From positions 90,208,021 through 90,272,020 of the forward strand of contig CM041297.1 in the NCBI GenBank assembly GCA_023052935.1: 64,000 nt of DNA, in the 5' to 3' direction. The stretch is from Piezodorus guildinii (lineage: Eukaryota > Arthropoda > Insecta > Hemiptera > Pentatomidae). Below are positions 1-12,000 of this stretch, in pieces. Under the pieces are notes generated by a model. It did not search any database and was not told where the DNA came from. It saw only the letters and a list, made by a program, of their open reading frames with translations. The position numbers were made by a program, and so were the translations under genes. Position 1 is the first letter of the stretch. Every line of letters starts with the position of its first letter.

Positions 1-136
1 CTGTTAGATCATTTATTTCACTAATAAAATTCAAATTACACCATATTATGTCGACTACACTTTGCCCTCTATAATTAACGTTAGTAAAGTTACCTGGTTT
101 GTCAGAGGGGGCCCTACCGTTAATAATAAGGAAACC

Positions 137-686
137 TTAGTTGGGTATCGAATTTATTCAATTTATATATTTACCAGTTTTTCATCAGCGTTAACAAGAT
201 AATCTAGAAATTATTATTGAATCTACAAAATTAAAGGTACTTTAGGGGAAGAAAATTTAAAATATCGGCATTTAAGCCCTGTCAGACCATTTTTATCTTA
301 ATAAAACCTACATGATATTAGAGCCCATTAAATTTTACATCGATATAGCGAGTTTAATCAAAATCGTCGGAACCGTTTTGGAGAAAATCGAAAAAAGGTG
401 AAAAATGCATGATATAAAGTGCCTCTTCTGGTAGGCTCATTTTGATGAAAAAAGTTTTGTCACGTCTCGGGCGTATAGTTGTCTTAAATATGAAATTTCA
501 GTTTCATAGGACTTACCGTTTCCGCCCGGGAGTTACCACACACACACACACAACACAGACCTTTTTGCGGGACTTGGTTATTTGGACTCAGGGGACCCTA
601 AAACGTGTATTTCCGTTGAAAACTGGAATTCGAAAATTTTCACGATCGCAATACTTCCCCTTACTATATATAGTAAGTGAAAGTAA
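137..686 (+). repeat. R1 repeat, copy A (start missing)
   Basis: Copy of an ~870-bp interspersed family (R1) found at least seven times here. Recognisable parts are cggcatttaagccctgtcag, aaatgcatg..ataaagt, a short CA run, and the ending near actatatatagtaagtgaaa. This copy lacks the first third and is followed almost directly by copy B. Confidence 0.8.
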
Positions 687-694
687 TACGTGAA

Positions 695-1492
695 ATTATT
701 AAGGAATTAATCAAATTGAATTTATATAGAAACATGTGTTTTATTAAAAAATCAATTATATTATTATCTTAAATAATCAGTAAGTTTTATCTTCTTTTCA
801 CCACTCTCCAATAACTTTTAAAAGCTTGTGTATGAGATGATAATTTTTCTAAAATCTTTAGCTTTCCAACGGTATATCATACATGTATATTACTGCTCTT
901 ATGTTCAAAAACGAAAAATTGAATTAAAAAATATTTTTTCTGTTTTCTCCTTTAGTTGGGTATCGAATTTATTCAATTTATATATTTACCAGTTTTTCAT
1001 CAGCGTTAACAAGATAATCTAGTTATTATTATTGAATCTACAAAATTAAAGGTACTTTAGGGGAAGAAAATTTAAAATGTCGGCATTTAAGCCCTGTCAG
1101 ACCATTTTTATCTAAATAAAACCTACATGATATTAAAGCCCATTAAATTTTACATCGATATAGCGAGTTTAATCAAAATCGTCGGAACCGTTTTTGAAAA
1201 AATCGAAAAAAGGTGCAAAATGCATGGTATAAAGTGCCTCTTTTTGTAGCCTCATTTTGATGGAAAAAGTTTTGTCACGTCTCGGGCGTATAGTTGTCTT
1301 AAATATGAAATTTCAGTTTCATAGGACTTACCGTTTCCGCCCGGGAGTTACCACACACACAGACCTTTTTGAGGGACTTGGTTATTTGGACTCAGGGGAC
1401 CCTAAACGTGTATTTCCGTTGAAAACTGGAATTCGAAAATTTTCACGATCGCAATACTCCCCCTTACTATATATAGTAAGTGAAAGTAATAA
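695..1492 (+). repeat. R1 repeat, copy B (tandem with A)
   Basis: Same family and orientation as copy A. A and B share variants not seen in other copies (gggtatcgaatttattcaat), so this is a local duplication. The short open frames seen inside are repeat sequence and not genes. Confidence 0.8.
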
Positions 1493-1598
1493 GGAACATT
1501 GAAACTTGGCAGAAAATAACATCTGTATTTATTTCTAGGATTAATTGTGGTGAAATTATAAAATTGCCATTATTTTCAATTAATATTACTACCACAGG

Positions 1599-1802
1599 TG
1601 CTTGAAAAAGCAGGGAGCTGCTAAGCAATGGACACAAAGTTATGATGAGTCTTCTTCTAGCAGTAGTGAGTCGAGCAGCAGCAGCAGTAGTAGCAGTAGC
1701 AGTGGCAGTGACTGTAGTGATGCTAAGAGTGTGGCAGGTCCTGTCAGGAGAAGATCAGTGATTTTTTTCCCCATAGCCAGGTCGTGTACATGCATTTTTT
1801 AA
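1599..1802 (+). CDS. candidate serine-rich exon, product unknown
   Basis: A good acceptor (actaccacag) precedes an open frame reading CLKKQGAAKQWTQSYDE, then a run of about 25 serines with Glu and Gly, SDCSDAKSVAG, and basic PVRRRS before a stop at 1,800-1,802. The Ser codons are mixed (agc, agt, tct, tcg), which argues against a simple microsatellite. GC is clearly above the surroundings. It may be a late exon of a plus-strand gene whose earlier exons lie left of the window. A possible donor is at 1,783. I do not recognise the protein. Confidence 0.4.
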   Translation, partial: CLKKQGAAKQWTQSYDESSSSSSESSSSSSSSSSSGSDCSDAKSVAGPVRRRSVIFFPIARSCTCIF

Positions 1803-3160
1803 ATGTTCGAAGTGTATATAATACAAATTTTTATATGCACATAAAAAAAAATCTCGATTACGGGTGTTCCTAATTAACTCTATTGGGAATTTAAAGGTGA
1901 AAACCACAAAAATAAAAATATTTTTTTATTTTGAATCATACAAAAACCAGTTGCTCATGAGCATATACAGGATTAAACTTTATATGGATTCAATTAGTTC
2001 ATTACTCTGCAGATATTTTTTAATTTTGTTGCAGTTATTGATTTAAATTATTATAATATGTTTGAGGTTAAGGAGGGAGGTTTGATGAATCTATCCATGG
2101 GGTTCAAAATCTATTAACACAAAATGTGGTGGGGTCATTTCAGGAAGAATCATCGTAAAGAGATTTAGATCTTAAAAAAAGGAAGTGGATCTTCTTCCTG
2201 ATATTAAAAAGGGACAATTTTTGTTCAATATATATATATTTTTTTTAAACTTATTTGTTAATGAATTCAGGAATATTTGTTCTGTTTAGACCCTCCTCTT
2301 GAATTTATTTATGTCATGATGCACTCTAATAACATATAATGTTACCCCATAGGGATTAATCAATTTATTTTTAACTGCTTCAAGTATCCTTCTACAACCA
2401 TTCCCTACCTAAGTACTTACATCAAATATGTATAATATTGGTTTAATTACAATCACTGCTTAAAAAAAATGTGTGTATTATATAGTTATTAGATTTTTTT
2501 TTTTACTTTGTAAATATTTAATTTGAAAATTCCTTGTAGATTTACGATATTTATAAAAATGCATATGGATTTTTATATGGTTGTCACATTATAAGATTAT
2601 ACATTTTAATTACTATTAAAATTTGTTAAATAATGGTGTTTTCAAATTATTTTTACCAACCACTTTCCTTCTTTATACCAGTTTATTCAGAAGGACATTG
2701 ATTTTAATGCTTTTGATCGTTGACCATTGGTAAATTTTAAAATATATATTTTCTGGCTGTTTTGTTTTCTTTAACAAAACACATTTAATTGTCTACTTCT
2801 GTGTATTTTTTTTATCGACTGTTAGTTTAATAAATTTTATTTTTATAACACTTTATAATTATCAAAACCTAATTCCACACTTATGTTTTGGCAAATAAGC
2901 CCTGATTCCAAAAAAAGGCTGTGAGAAGATCATTCACGATTAAAGACAATTTATTCTCAAAAGAAATTACAGTGTATTTAGCAGAGCCAAACCAAATTTA
3001 TTTTAGGAAATATCAACACTGGTCCAAAAAAAACTTTATTATCTTGAAATTTTTTGTTATCATTTCTAGTTAAAAAAAACAAAACAAAGAAGAAAAATAA
3101 TGGCATATGGTATTTCCAGTCCATCTATGGATGAAATGTGCTGAACTTGAGAAATAAAGA
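1803..3160. other. AT-rich stretch, no gene seen
   Basis: No open frame above background. A short segment at 2,060-2,180 (tcatttcag then GAAGAATCATCGTAA) could be a terminal exon of the serine-rich gene, but nothing confirms it. Confidence 0.4.
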
Positions 3161-3200
3161 GGTTCTCTCTCTCCTCTCTCTCTCTCTTTTCTCTCTCTCT

Positions 3201-3260
<60 letters not shown>
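3161..3260. repeat. (CT)n then (TA)n microsatellite
   Basis: Interrupted CT repeat followed by about 26 TA units. It borders the R3 repeat copy. Confidence 0.95.
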
Positions 3261-3264
<4 letters not shown>

Positions 3265-3460
3265 GATAACGCGATTTTGGTTCCGTGAACTCCTTCTAAA
3301 CTACTGGACGAAATTTGATGCAGTTTTTAATATCATTTAGGGCATTATTTCCTGAAGGTTTATATGTAAAATACATTGCAATTTAGCTTTTCTTTAAAGG
3401 GAAAAAGTAAATTTTCTGTAACCTAGTAGTCAAAAAATTATTCCTGAAATATATGTAGAG
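3261..3460 (+). repeat. R3 repeat copy
   Basis: Begins gataacgcgattttggttcc. A diverged inverted copy lies at 20,225-20,425 and shares aatacattgcaatttagctt and aaaaaattattcctga. Family unknown to me. Confidence 0.7.
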
Positions 3461-3738
3461 TAATACAGACATATAATATATCGTTGGAAAGCGCAAGACT
3501 TTAGAAAAGTTAATATGCAATAAAATAAATTGTACAAGCCAATATAAAGTTGTTGTAAACCCATAAACTTATGTTATTGCTAGAGAGAGAGGTATTACCA
3601 TCGAACAGGATCATGCAAGTTATATTCTTCCATTTGGTACAAAAAATTTTAGAAACAATGTTATGTACCACATTGTAACTAAGTTGTTAACATAAATGGT
3701 AAGTTGTTATAAATCTGTAATCTAACATTGGGGTATCA

Positions 3739-4026
3739 CCTGTATTAGGGTGGCTAGCATAACAGCCTTCTATACGCTTTTTAAGGTCACGGGTTCAAAT
3801 CCGCAGGTGGCCCTATAATTTACTTTACTTCCATTAAAAAATCCTTAGTTTTAGTTATGCTGTCCTTCAGAGGGGACGTTAAAAGGTGGTTCATAGACTG
3901 TGCGATGGTCAGATACTTGTTAAAGACCAGATCCTAATTAAACCAGGATAAGCAAAATTTAGGACTCCCACTGCAGCATCGTCCGATTAGCCACAGAAGC
4001 AAAAGTGATGTTAAATAAACAAACAA
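3739..4026 (+). mobile_element. tRNA-derived SINE (S1), full-length
   Basis: The tRNA-like head (gggtggctagcataacagcc) carries a perfect B-box GGTTCAAATCC at 3,792-3,802. The body includes gcatcgtccgattagccaca and the element ends in an aaataaacaaacaaac tail. Related copies lie at 18,592, 37,183, 42,472, 49,822, 53,083 and fragments at 51,290 and 55,296. Confidence 0.85.
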
Positions 4027-4188
4027 ACTAACATTGTTATTAATTATTTCAAATTTAATGCTATTTAATGAAAACAGATGTTTCACTGTAAACTAAATGG
4101 GATTCCTATGGAAACTTAATTTAACTTTTAAAATGTAATTATAATGGTTCATTAAAAATATAAAATAGTAATAGTCCAACTAAAACAT

Positions 4189-4904
4189 TGGGTTGTTTTC
4201 AAGGTAAAGGATTTTTATTAAAAATACGATATGAAAACAAGATCATTTTATTCGAAGTATTTACCTTCTTTTTCTACACATTTTTCCCAACGTGACACCA
4301 ACTTTTTTATCCCCGAACTGAAAAACTCTGAGCTTTGAAGTGAAACAAAATCCGAAAACGCACTTTTCACTTGATCATCATTTTCAAAAAGTTTTCCTTT
4401 GGCGAAGTGGTCTAAATTCCTGTACAGGTGGTAATCTGTTGGAGACAAGTCGGGAGAATATGGTGGCTGCGGAAGAACTTCGTAGCCCAGTTGTTTCAAT
4501 TTTTGCACGGTATGTTTTGAAACATGGGTTCTTCCTCGGGGCAAGTTTTCCAAGTCGATATCCCAGCTGAAAACTTAGCAAACCAACGGCAAATAGTCCG
4601 TTCATTAAAACTCCCTTCCCCAAACGCCTTGCAAATATTTCTAGCGGCCACAGCTGCTGAATGGCTGAGTTTAAACTCGTACAAAATTATTGCTCGAAAA
4701 TCGCGTGTTTCCATGTTCATATTTGGAGGCATACTAAAAAGTGGGTAATTGATTGGGAAGCTAATGTTTATAATACAAAGGTAGAGGATTAGTAACTGTT
4801 TACTTTAAATATGTAAACATTTGGAAGAAAACAACAGAGACCTGCAAAATCCTTTATGTACTTCAGAAACTATAAAAACGGACATTTCATGTGAAACAAC
4901 CTGA
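4189..4904 (-). mobile_element. internally deleted mariner transposon
   Basis: Terminal repeats ttgggttgtttt (left) and the reverse of gtgaaacaacctga (right) bracket two transposase pieces. The N-terminus (FRAIILYEFKLSHSAAVAAR, HTH region, 4,560-4,732) is joined near 4,540 to the C-terminus (HVSKHTVQKLKQLGY and YSPDLSPTDYHLYR, 4,248-4,540). The middle, with the first two catalytic aspartates, is gone; the third (YSPDLSPTD) remains. The element is not autonomous. Confidence 0.85.
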
Positions 4905-7900
4905 TATAGACAACAAAATAGGAACTGTTGTTATTTTGTTATACATACATACCAGCCAAGTTTTCTTTAAATGGGAAATTTTTCTATTATCCTGTGCTTC
5001 ACTTTAAAATAACAAACAAATAAACCTTATAAAATAAACATATTTTCTAGCTAATTGCACTTTTTGTTATGATGAACTAAACCTCCCAAAGCGATGAACT
5101 CTATATCGGCCAGACAAAGATTTTTTAAACATAAATGATACCTCATTCTAGTGTCACTCGTGCGAAGCAGGGGCGGGTCCACCAGTTAAGAATAAAAGGT
5201 TTTATGCACCGCTGCAGCCCATATATTTTTAGAGGGTTTAGTATTTGCATTTCTATGTTAATTCAGTTGGTTTAAGAGAAGAGTTTTTTTGGGGATCTCA
5301 ACTTTTTTTCTTGATCATTGCCATTATTTTTAATTTTATAATTCAAAATCCGATGTTGGTGGTGGTGCTCTGAAACTGATGCTTGTTTGTAATTTATAAA
5401 AATTTATAAATTCCAGTCTCACTCCTTAAGAACTATTTCCAGCCCCAAAGGACAAGATAACAGAAAACACTAGAACAATAAGGGAATGGGATTATATAAA
5501 CAATATTTCACTTTAAAAATGTTATACTGATTGTATTTTTTGATACAATGACCATAATAAAACTATAACAAAAAACATTTGTATCTATACATCTATACAA
5601 AGAAACTGTTATAAGTTGTTACAAATGATTTTATGGTATTTATTAGATGAAGTTACAGTATATTGCAATTATGAAAATAAGATACTTTAGAATGCATGAC
5701 AATTCAGTATGCGTAGGCAACTGGCGGGGTGACAAACAAAATATTATCAGAAATAATTTGCTTTACCTTACGGTGGTTCATTATCTACAATCAGTTTATC
5801 AATGAGCATAATTAACAACATAAACAGTTTTTAAAAAAGTATGCACATGGGCGCTTATACTAGAAATTAATAAATAATAACTATTTACATATGTACCAAT
5901 ACAAAAAAAAAAAAAAAAAAGAAAGAAAGAAAACAAAAATCTTCGGCTTAAGAGGACAGAGCAGCGATATGCATGAGGAACTAAATCAAAGTTCAATATC
6001 TATTAAAATGAGCAAAGCATGCACTGAACTGTTAGTGCATTCCTTAAAAACTGCAATTTAAAATACAATTCATAAATAATTTTAAAAAACATATAAAAAT
6101 TTTACTATTAGTGTATTTTAATCACATCAATAAATATAGGTATATTCATATACATATATATGAAATTTATATAAAAGAGAAAACAGTCTAAATATATATT
6201 TACAAGTGTGTCAAATGGTAGTGGCCCGAAACCTAACTCAAAATAAATAAATATAATACAAATAAATAAAACTGGATACATGTAAAACCCTTAGGGAAGG
6301 GTAGGTCTGAAGAGAGGGCCTGGTTTGCGTGGCTGTGGTCCTTTACCCTCAATCGTTCAGTCGTGACCACACTCACGTCGTTCATGACTAGAAGTCATTC
6401 TGTCTCTATGGAATGTTCACGCTTCAAACCATTTCAAAACACTCCTTAAACATTTATCTTTTTAATTACATATATATGTATCTTAATTATTTTTTCCTAT
6501 GGGATATAATTGTTTCGTTATTTTTTATCATATTACCACTAATATATACACATTTCTCTTAAATAATATCTTTTTAAATAAATAGACATCTAACAACTGA
6601 TGAAGTGAAAAATTATTCAAAAACTGGACGATTACAGTTTTTAATATATTATTTTTGTTAACCTTTCTTTCCAATCACAATCATATAAACATTGTTACCT
6701 ATACTCATTAAAATTCATAGAAATAATTTCTCAACATTTAAACCATCATTGTCTTTTCCTTCTTTACAATTATTTTGCTATTTTTTTTTTTTATTTTTTT
6801 TTACAACTTAACTATTAGATAGTTCCAATAATAAAACCAATATGGCATATTTCATGAAATCTTCTAGAAAAAAATAATCTAACTATACATAATTATAACA
6901 CTTAGCTTTTTAGGGGTTATCTGACTACATAAGCTCTTATGTGAAAAAAAAAAAAGAAAATACATAAACATAAAATATTTTAGTACAGAACAAAAAAATT
7001 AAAAATAATCCTACAATGAAAACTAACAATCAAAATGAAAATACAATAATGAAAAACAAGAACAGTTTATACTTGGAGGCCAAAAGAATAAAGTAATAAA
7101 AAACAAAACATCTCTAAAAAAAAAAAATCTCTCTATCCAATGTTCAGTGATTAAATTATAAACATATAAATTTATTGTTTATTTTTAATCGTTTAAAAAG
7201 TCCATAAGTTTTTTGAGACATAATTCTTGTTTTTGCAGTTATTGATAAATTGTCTCTAATAATTTCAATGCCAGTATTACAGCTTTTTCATTTATTCAGT
7301 GTTCATTCCAAATGTTTGATAAGAGAGAATTTAATGAAATAGCAATAAAAACTGAACTCATTTATTAATAATTGTTTTAAGAAATCAATCAAACAAATAA
7401 ATTCTGAAATTTGCATCATATCCTATAGTTAATTATTAATCATAATAATAAAAACATCTTAAAATTTAAAAAGAGCAATTCAACTATTCCTAATTATTTC
7501 CTATAATGTACTGACATTTAGAGATGGCAAGAAAGATACAAAAACATTCATGGCATGGACATGTGGGGTCGATAATATAAACTTCATGGAAGAAATAGGA
7601 CCCTCACATACAGGCATATATCCTCCGAGCCACTCGTCTTGTCAAATGCGGCTAACCGATAAATCGGCCCGTAACTATAACTATATAATATATAGTTATA
7701 TGATATACAACTATATATATAACTACTTAACTGTTATTATCACATGAATCCTTGGACTCACCAAGGAGAGTTAGACTGGTACATCGAGAGCTATGTCCTA
7801 ATTGGAATGTCATCGTCAAGGCAGAGAACAACTAGGAAGAACTTAAATTGAAATTCATAATGAGTACTAGGTCCCTAAAGAAAAATTCAACTTGTTAATC

Positions 7901-8382
7901 AAGATAAAAATAGCTTCACTCCATATAAAATATAACCTGTGGTTGAAGTGTACTAGTTTAAAGACAGTGAAGACAACTGGCAGTGAAAACATAATAAATC
8001 CCTCTAATAACTCTTTATGACTAGCAATTAAGGACCCTAAAGATCGTAAACTGAAGAAAAAAAAAGAAAGAAAGACAATGACTCACTAAGTTAACCACAA
8101 TTTCAAAATATCTTTCGTTTAATAAACCTATCAGTGATCCAGCATTGATTATAACCTGTACTACCTGTCTAATTACTGAGAACATAACTTCAAAGTATTC
8201 TACCGATCATCTCATGCATATTAAGTAGAATGGATTAGTCAACTCAGCTAAGTATCACCCAGACAGAAATGAATTTTATTAACACTTTTTTATTTAAGTA
8301 AAAAAAAAACAGCAACAATGAAATGTGGATTATTTTTTTTTTTAATATGATTGATCTCTAAGTAAAAAAAATAAAAATATAT

Positions 8383-8438
<56 letters not shown>

Positions 8439-8691
8439 ATTTACTGTTTTCAAGTTTCTGTAGACAACATTTTTAAAATCTTATAGAAACTTAAAAAAAT
8501 ACAGAACATGTAACACTCCATAATCTATTTCAGTTGAGCAAACGAAAATACTAAGCAAAAATATTTAATTAACTAGATTCCAACATGGGAAGAAAAACAT
8601 TGTTCTCTTATCACCTTAGAACACATTCCTTTCAATTAATCCGTAGGGTAAAACGAAAAGACTCCTACCTCAAAATTCGGCAAGCTAACTC
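4905..8691. other. AT-rich region downstream of attractin, no gene seen
   Basis: Long A/T runs and no supported exon. The minus strand here could contain attractin 3' UTR. A short palindrome (tatagttata) is repeated around 7,675-7,730. Confidence 0.45.
8385..8436. repeat. (TA)n microsatellite
   Basis: About 25 uninterrupted TA units. Confidence 0.95.
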
Positions 8692-8697
8692 TTTATT
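8692..8697 (-). promoter_or_regulatory. candidate poly(A) signal of attractin
   Basis: AATAAA on the minus strand about 190 bases after the attractin stop, followed by a U-rich stretch. Such hexamers are common in this AT-rich sequence, so the true 3' end could be further down (for example near 8,275). Confidence 0.35.
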
Positions 8698-8886
8698 AGG
8701 CCTATTTTGTCATTTTATCCTTTTGATAATGTTCCACATGTAATCGATCCTGTAAAAATAAATATTGTCTAGACTCTGTCTGGCAAACAACCTCTGGACA
8801 ACCCGAGCCTTAGAGACCCTGACTGCAACAAGAGGAGTCAAAAAGTACCAAGCCTTTAGGCAATTATGACTATTTACACTGGCTGA

Positions 8887-9023
8887 CTATATACAGGAGT
8901 CAGGATGCTGGCTCGACACAGTTTTCCTGCTCTTTGACTTTCCGTCGTTCTTTGTTACTGCTTCTATACTCACTTTCCTCGGGTTGCCAAGCGTCACCAG
9001 GGCAGAGGCAATCGCAAGACCAG
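8887..9023 (-). CDS. ATRN: attractin exon 22: C-terminus and stop
   Basis: It reads AGLAIASALVTLGNPRK, then a lysine/serine-rich stretch and ends HPDSCI-stop (TAG at 8,887-8,889). The GLA(V/I)ASALV block and the final Cys-Ile match vertebrate attractin (GTCI end), so the true C-terminus is reached. The acceptor is gatag, leaving two bases to complete an alanine codon. Confidence 0.93.
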
Positions 9024-12000
9024 CTATCAATCAACAGAAGAAAAATTATATTAGTCATGGAATTAATAAAGTTGTTCCATAAATTGTAAATTTAATAAAT
9101 TTCTTCCGTAATTGAATAAATTAACAAGCTACGCTATAACAAAGTAATTTTCACTTATTCGGGACTAGGAATACAGAGGAAATTCTTGAGCTGCCACTAC
9201 ACCAAGTTAAAAAATTTATTGCTTTAAATTATATGAGCAAAGAAGTTTCCTAATTTTAATAAACAAAACAGCTGAAGGCATGAGAGTGTTACTTTCATTA
9301 CAGCACTAGCATTTCAACTTTTTTTATTTGTCCCTTTTGGATGGATTTCATGTTGTGAATTTATTTTCTAAAGAATGATAAAAAAAGAAAAGAAACTTGA
9401 ACACAAGTAATGGCTCTATGACATAAACATGGTGATAAAAAACTGGACAGAAAGATGACATATTGAAAGTCAGAATGCCTTTAGTCAAGAGAAACATCCC
9501 TCATGCTTAACACTATATTTGCTTAGAATCAAATACTGACAATACTCATCATCATCATAATCATTCCCTCTTTTACCACTGTTCCGTGTGAGCATCCTGT
9601 TATAGAGTCTGGCCCAGATGTCTCTTTCCTTTACCAACTCTACTCTGTCCTCCCAGGAGATATGAGGCCTCCCTCTGGGGGTCTTTTTCCTTCCGCGGGG
9701 GTCTCGTGGGTCTTTCTGGCACTTATGCCTGGATCCATTCTAAGACCAAACCATCCAGTATGTGCTCCTCTAGTACGGTCTCTGGTGGTTTGACGTTGAG
9801 CTAGAGAAAGCTATTTGTCCTTCTTGACAGTCTTTTCTGTTATTTGTCTTTAATAATTAAAAAAAAAAAAAGTTTGATAATTCACTTCACTAGAGTTTTT
9901 GATGATATTTGGAATTGTTATTTTTTACTTTTAGACTGATGATGGGAATGAGATCCCGAAACGGTGATGTGATGGAAAAATAATTAATAAAGTGTTTGGA
10001 AGAAATATATCAGCCCAATTATCCACCTCTCGTTCTTCCGAGATTGATGGGCAAAGGCTCCACAAAGCAGAAACAGCACAACATTTTCCAAAGCCACCAA
10101 ATCATAAAAAAAAAAAAAAAAAGACGGTGACCATCATTTGGTGTTTGATGTACTAAAAGCTTCTTAAATCCTTGAGAAACAGGAGTGGGTTAGCCGAGTA
10201 GGTTAGCACATGATGCTGTGAATGCTTGTGGCCCCGCAACCAGAGAGTTTGAAACTTGAGAAAAAATAATTACGAGTTTGCATATCAGTGCGGGGGGAGG
10301 CTTTTAACTCAGAATTTATCCCCCGTCCTCACCTCCTGGCCCAATACACCCCCGTATAGCCTTCCAATGCGAGGCAGGTGTGGACGAAAAATAATTCTTT
10401 GAGAAACTATCAATGCAGAATCGTATTGTATCCAAATTAATTCTATGCATCTATTATACTTATAAGGAATGACGTGGTCTAGCAGATAGTGCACTAGTCT
10501 AGTGTTCTCTGGGTTCCAGGTCCAAACCCTGGCTGTGTTAGCATAATTATTTATTCTTTTATTTCAGCCGTGGAATGGCCCAGGGTTGTGGAGATCCTCC
10601 TGAGGCATAGCTAGACTCTATAAAATGGGTACCCAAAATTAAATAATAAAACCTGGGGACATGATCTCGGCCTAATCATCTTATTTTATGGTCTTAGAAT
10701 AGACAGTTTGAATAAATATTTATCTGTACTGAACCCAGACCCCTTCATAATAATTTTTTTTTAATTACATGTAGCAATATTAATTTCTGTGTATATAATT
10801 AAATTCATAAAAACTTTAATACCTGATTGCCCTTGCGGGGTATAGGGGGCTCCTCCAGTTGGAAGACGCACCAGCAGAGAAAGAACAGCCGCACGATTCC
10901 CTGAACACGGTTCCAACGCAATAGGGCTGGGGCATTCCTGCTAAAGAATGAAAAAATAAATCTGATTAACACAATTAATATATTCAGAATAATACAATTT
11001 CATTTTCGCTTAGTTTTAGCATAGATATAAATTATTTTAGAATACATTTTAAAATACTAAAATCAAGAATTAAATCCTAGAAGAATCTTCATTAAATAAA
11101 ATACATAAAGTTATGCAATAATGTGAGAAAAGGAATATTTTCTAAAATATAGCTTAATACATGTTTGAAGTAATAGTTGTAACAATGAAGTTAAATGCTG
11201 AGCTGTGAGTACTTCATGGAAATAAAGTGTAACATTATATGAAATAATCATGATAAAAATTAATAAGTGTTTTATATCTAATCTTAAAATGCTAATAGAT
11301 CACTTACTTTCTTCTTAGAGTTAGTAGTTGGAGTTGTAGAGTCTCTCTTTTCAATCTCCACCAAAACTTGAGAGAACGGCCTACTTGCCATTTGTTCCAT
11401 TTCAACAAACAGCCTCTATAGATTATAAGTCATATTAATATCAAGAATGACCAGTAAGGATAATTTAATCATAGGAAAGTTATCATTAAATACTGAAGAC
11501 TTTATGATATAATAAAAATTAAAACAAAATCTATCACTTGAATTCGAACAGGGTTATATGAAAAAACAGTACATCACACAAAAAAAAAAATCAATAAAAA
11601 AATCTGGTGCGGGCAACACACAACTTTCACTACCTCCATTTTTAAAATTGATTAAAGAATTTTCAAATACAGTTAGAGATAAAAATGAGTGAAACCATTA
11701 AAGACTTAATTAAATTGAATTAATATAGAAACATGTGTTTTATTAAAAACTCTATTATATTATTATTATCTAAAATAATCAGTTAGTTTTATCGGCTTTT
11801 TATTACTCTCTATTAACTTTTACAAGCTTACGTATAAGATAATATCTTTCTAAAATATTTCTCTTTCTAACGGTATATTATACGTCCATATTACTGTTTT
11901 TATGTTCAAAAACAAAAAATTGCATTAAATTTATTTTTTTCCAGTTTTCTCCTTAAGTTGTTTTTCAAATTCGCTCAATTTGCATATTTAGCTGTTAATT

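Noticed and set aside
442..1502. Short open frames with THTHT (and similar ones in other R1 copies)
   Set aside because: They are the same interspersed repeat read through its CA run, with different frames and stops in each copy.
10186..10540. Functional tRNA genes
   Set aside because: A- and B-boxes are present but acceptor stems do not pair and the segments continue into repeat bodies, so they are SINE heads.
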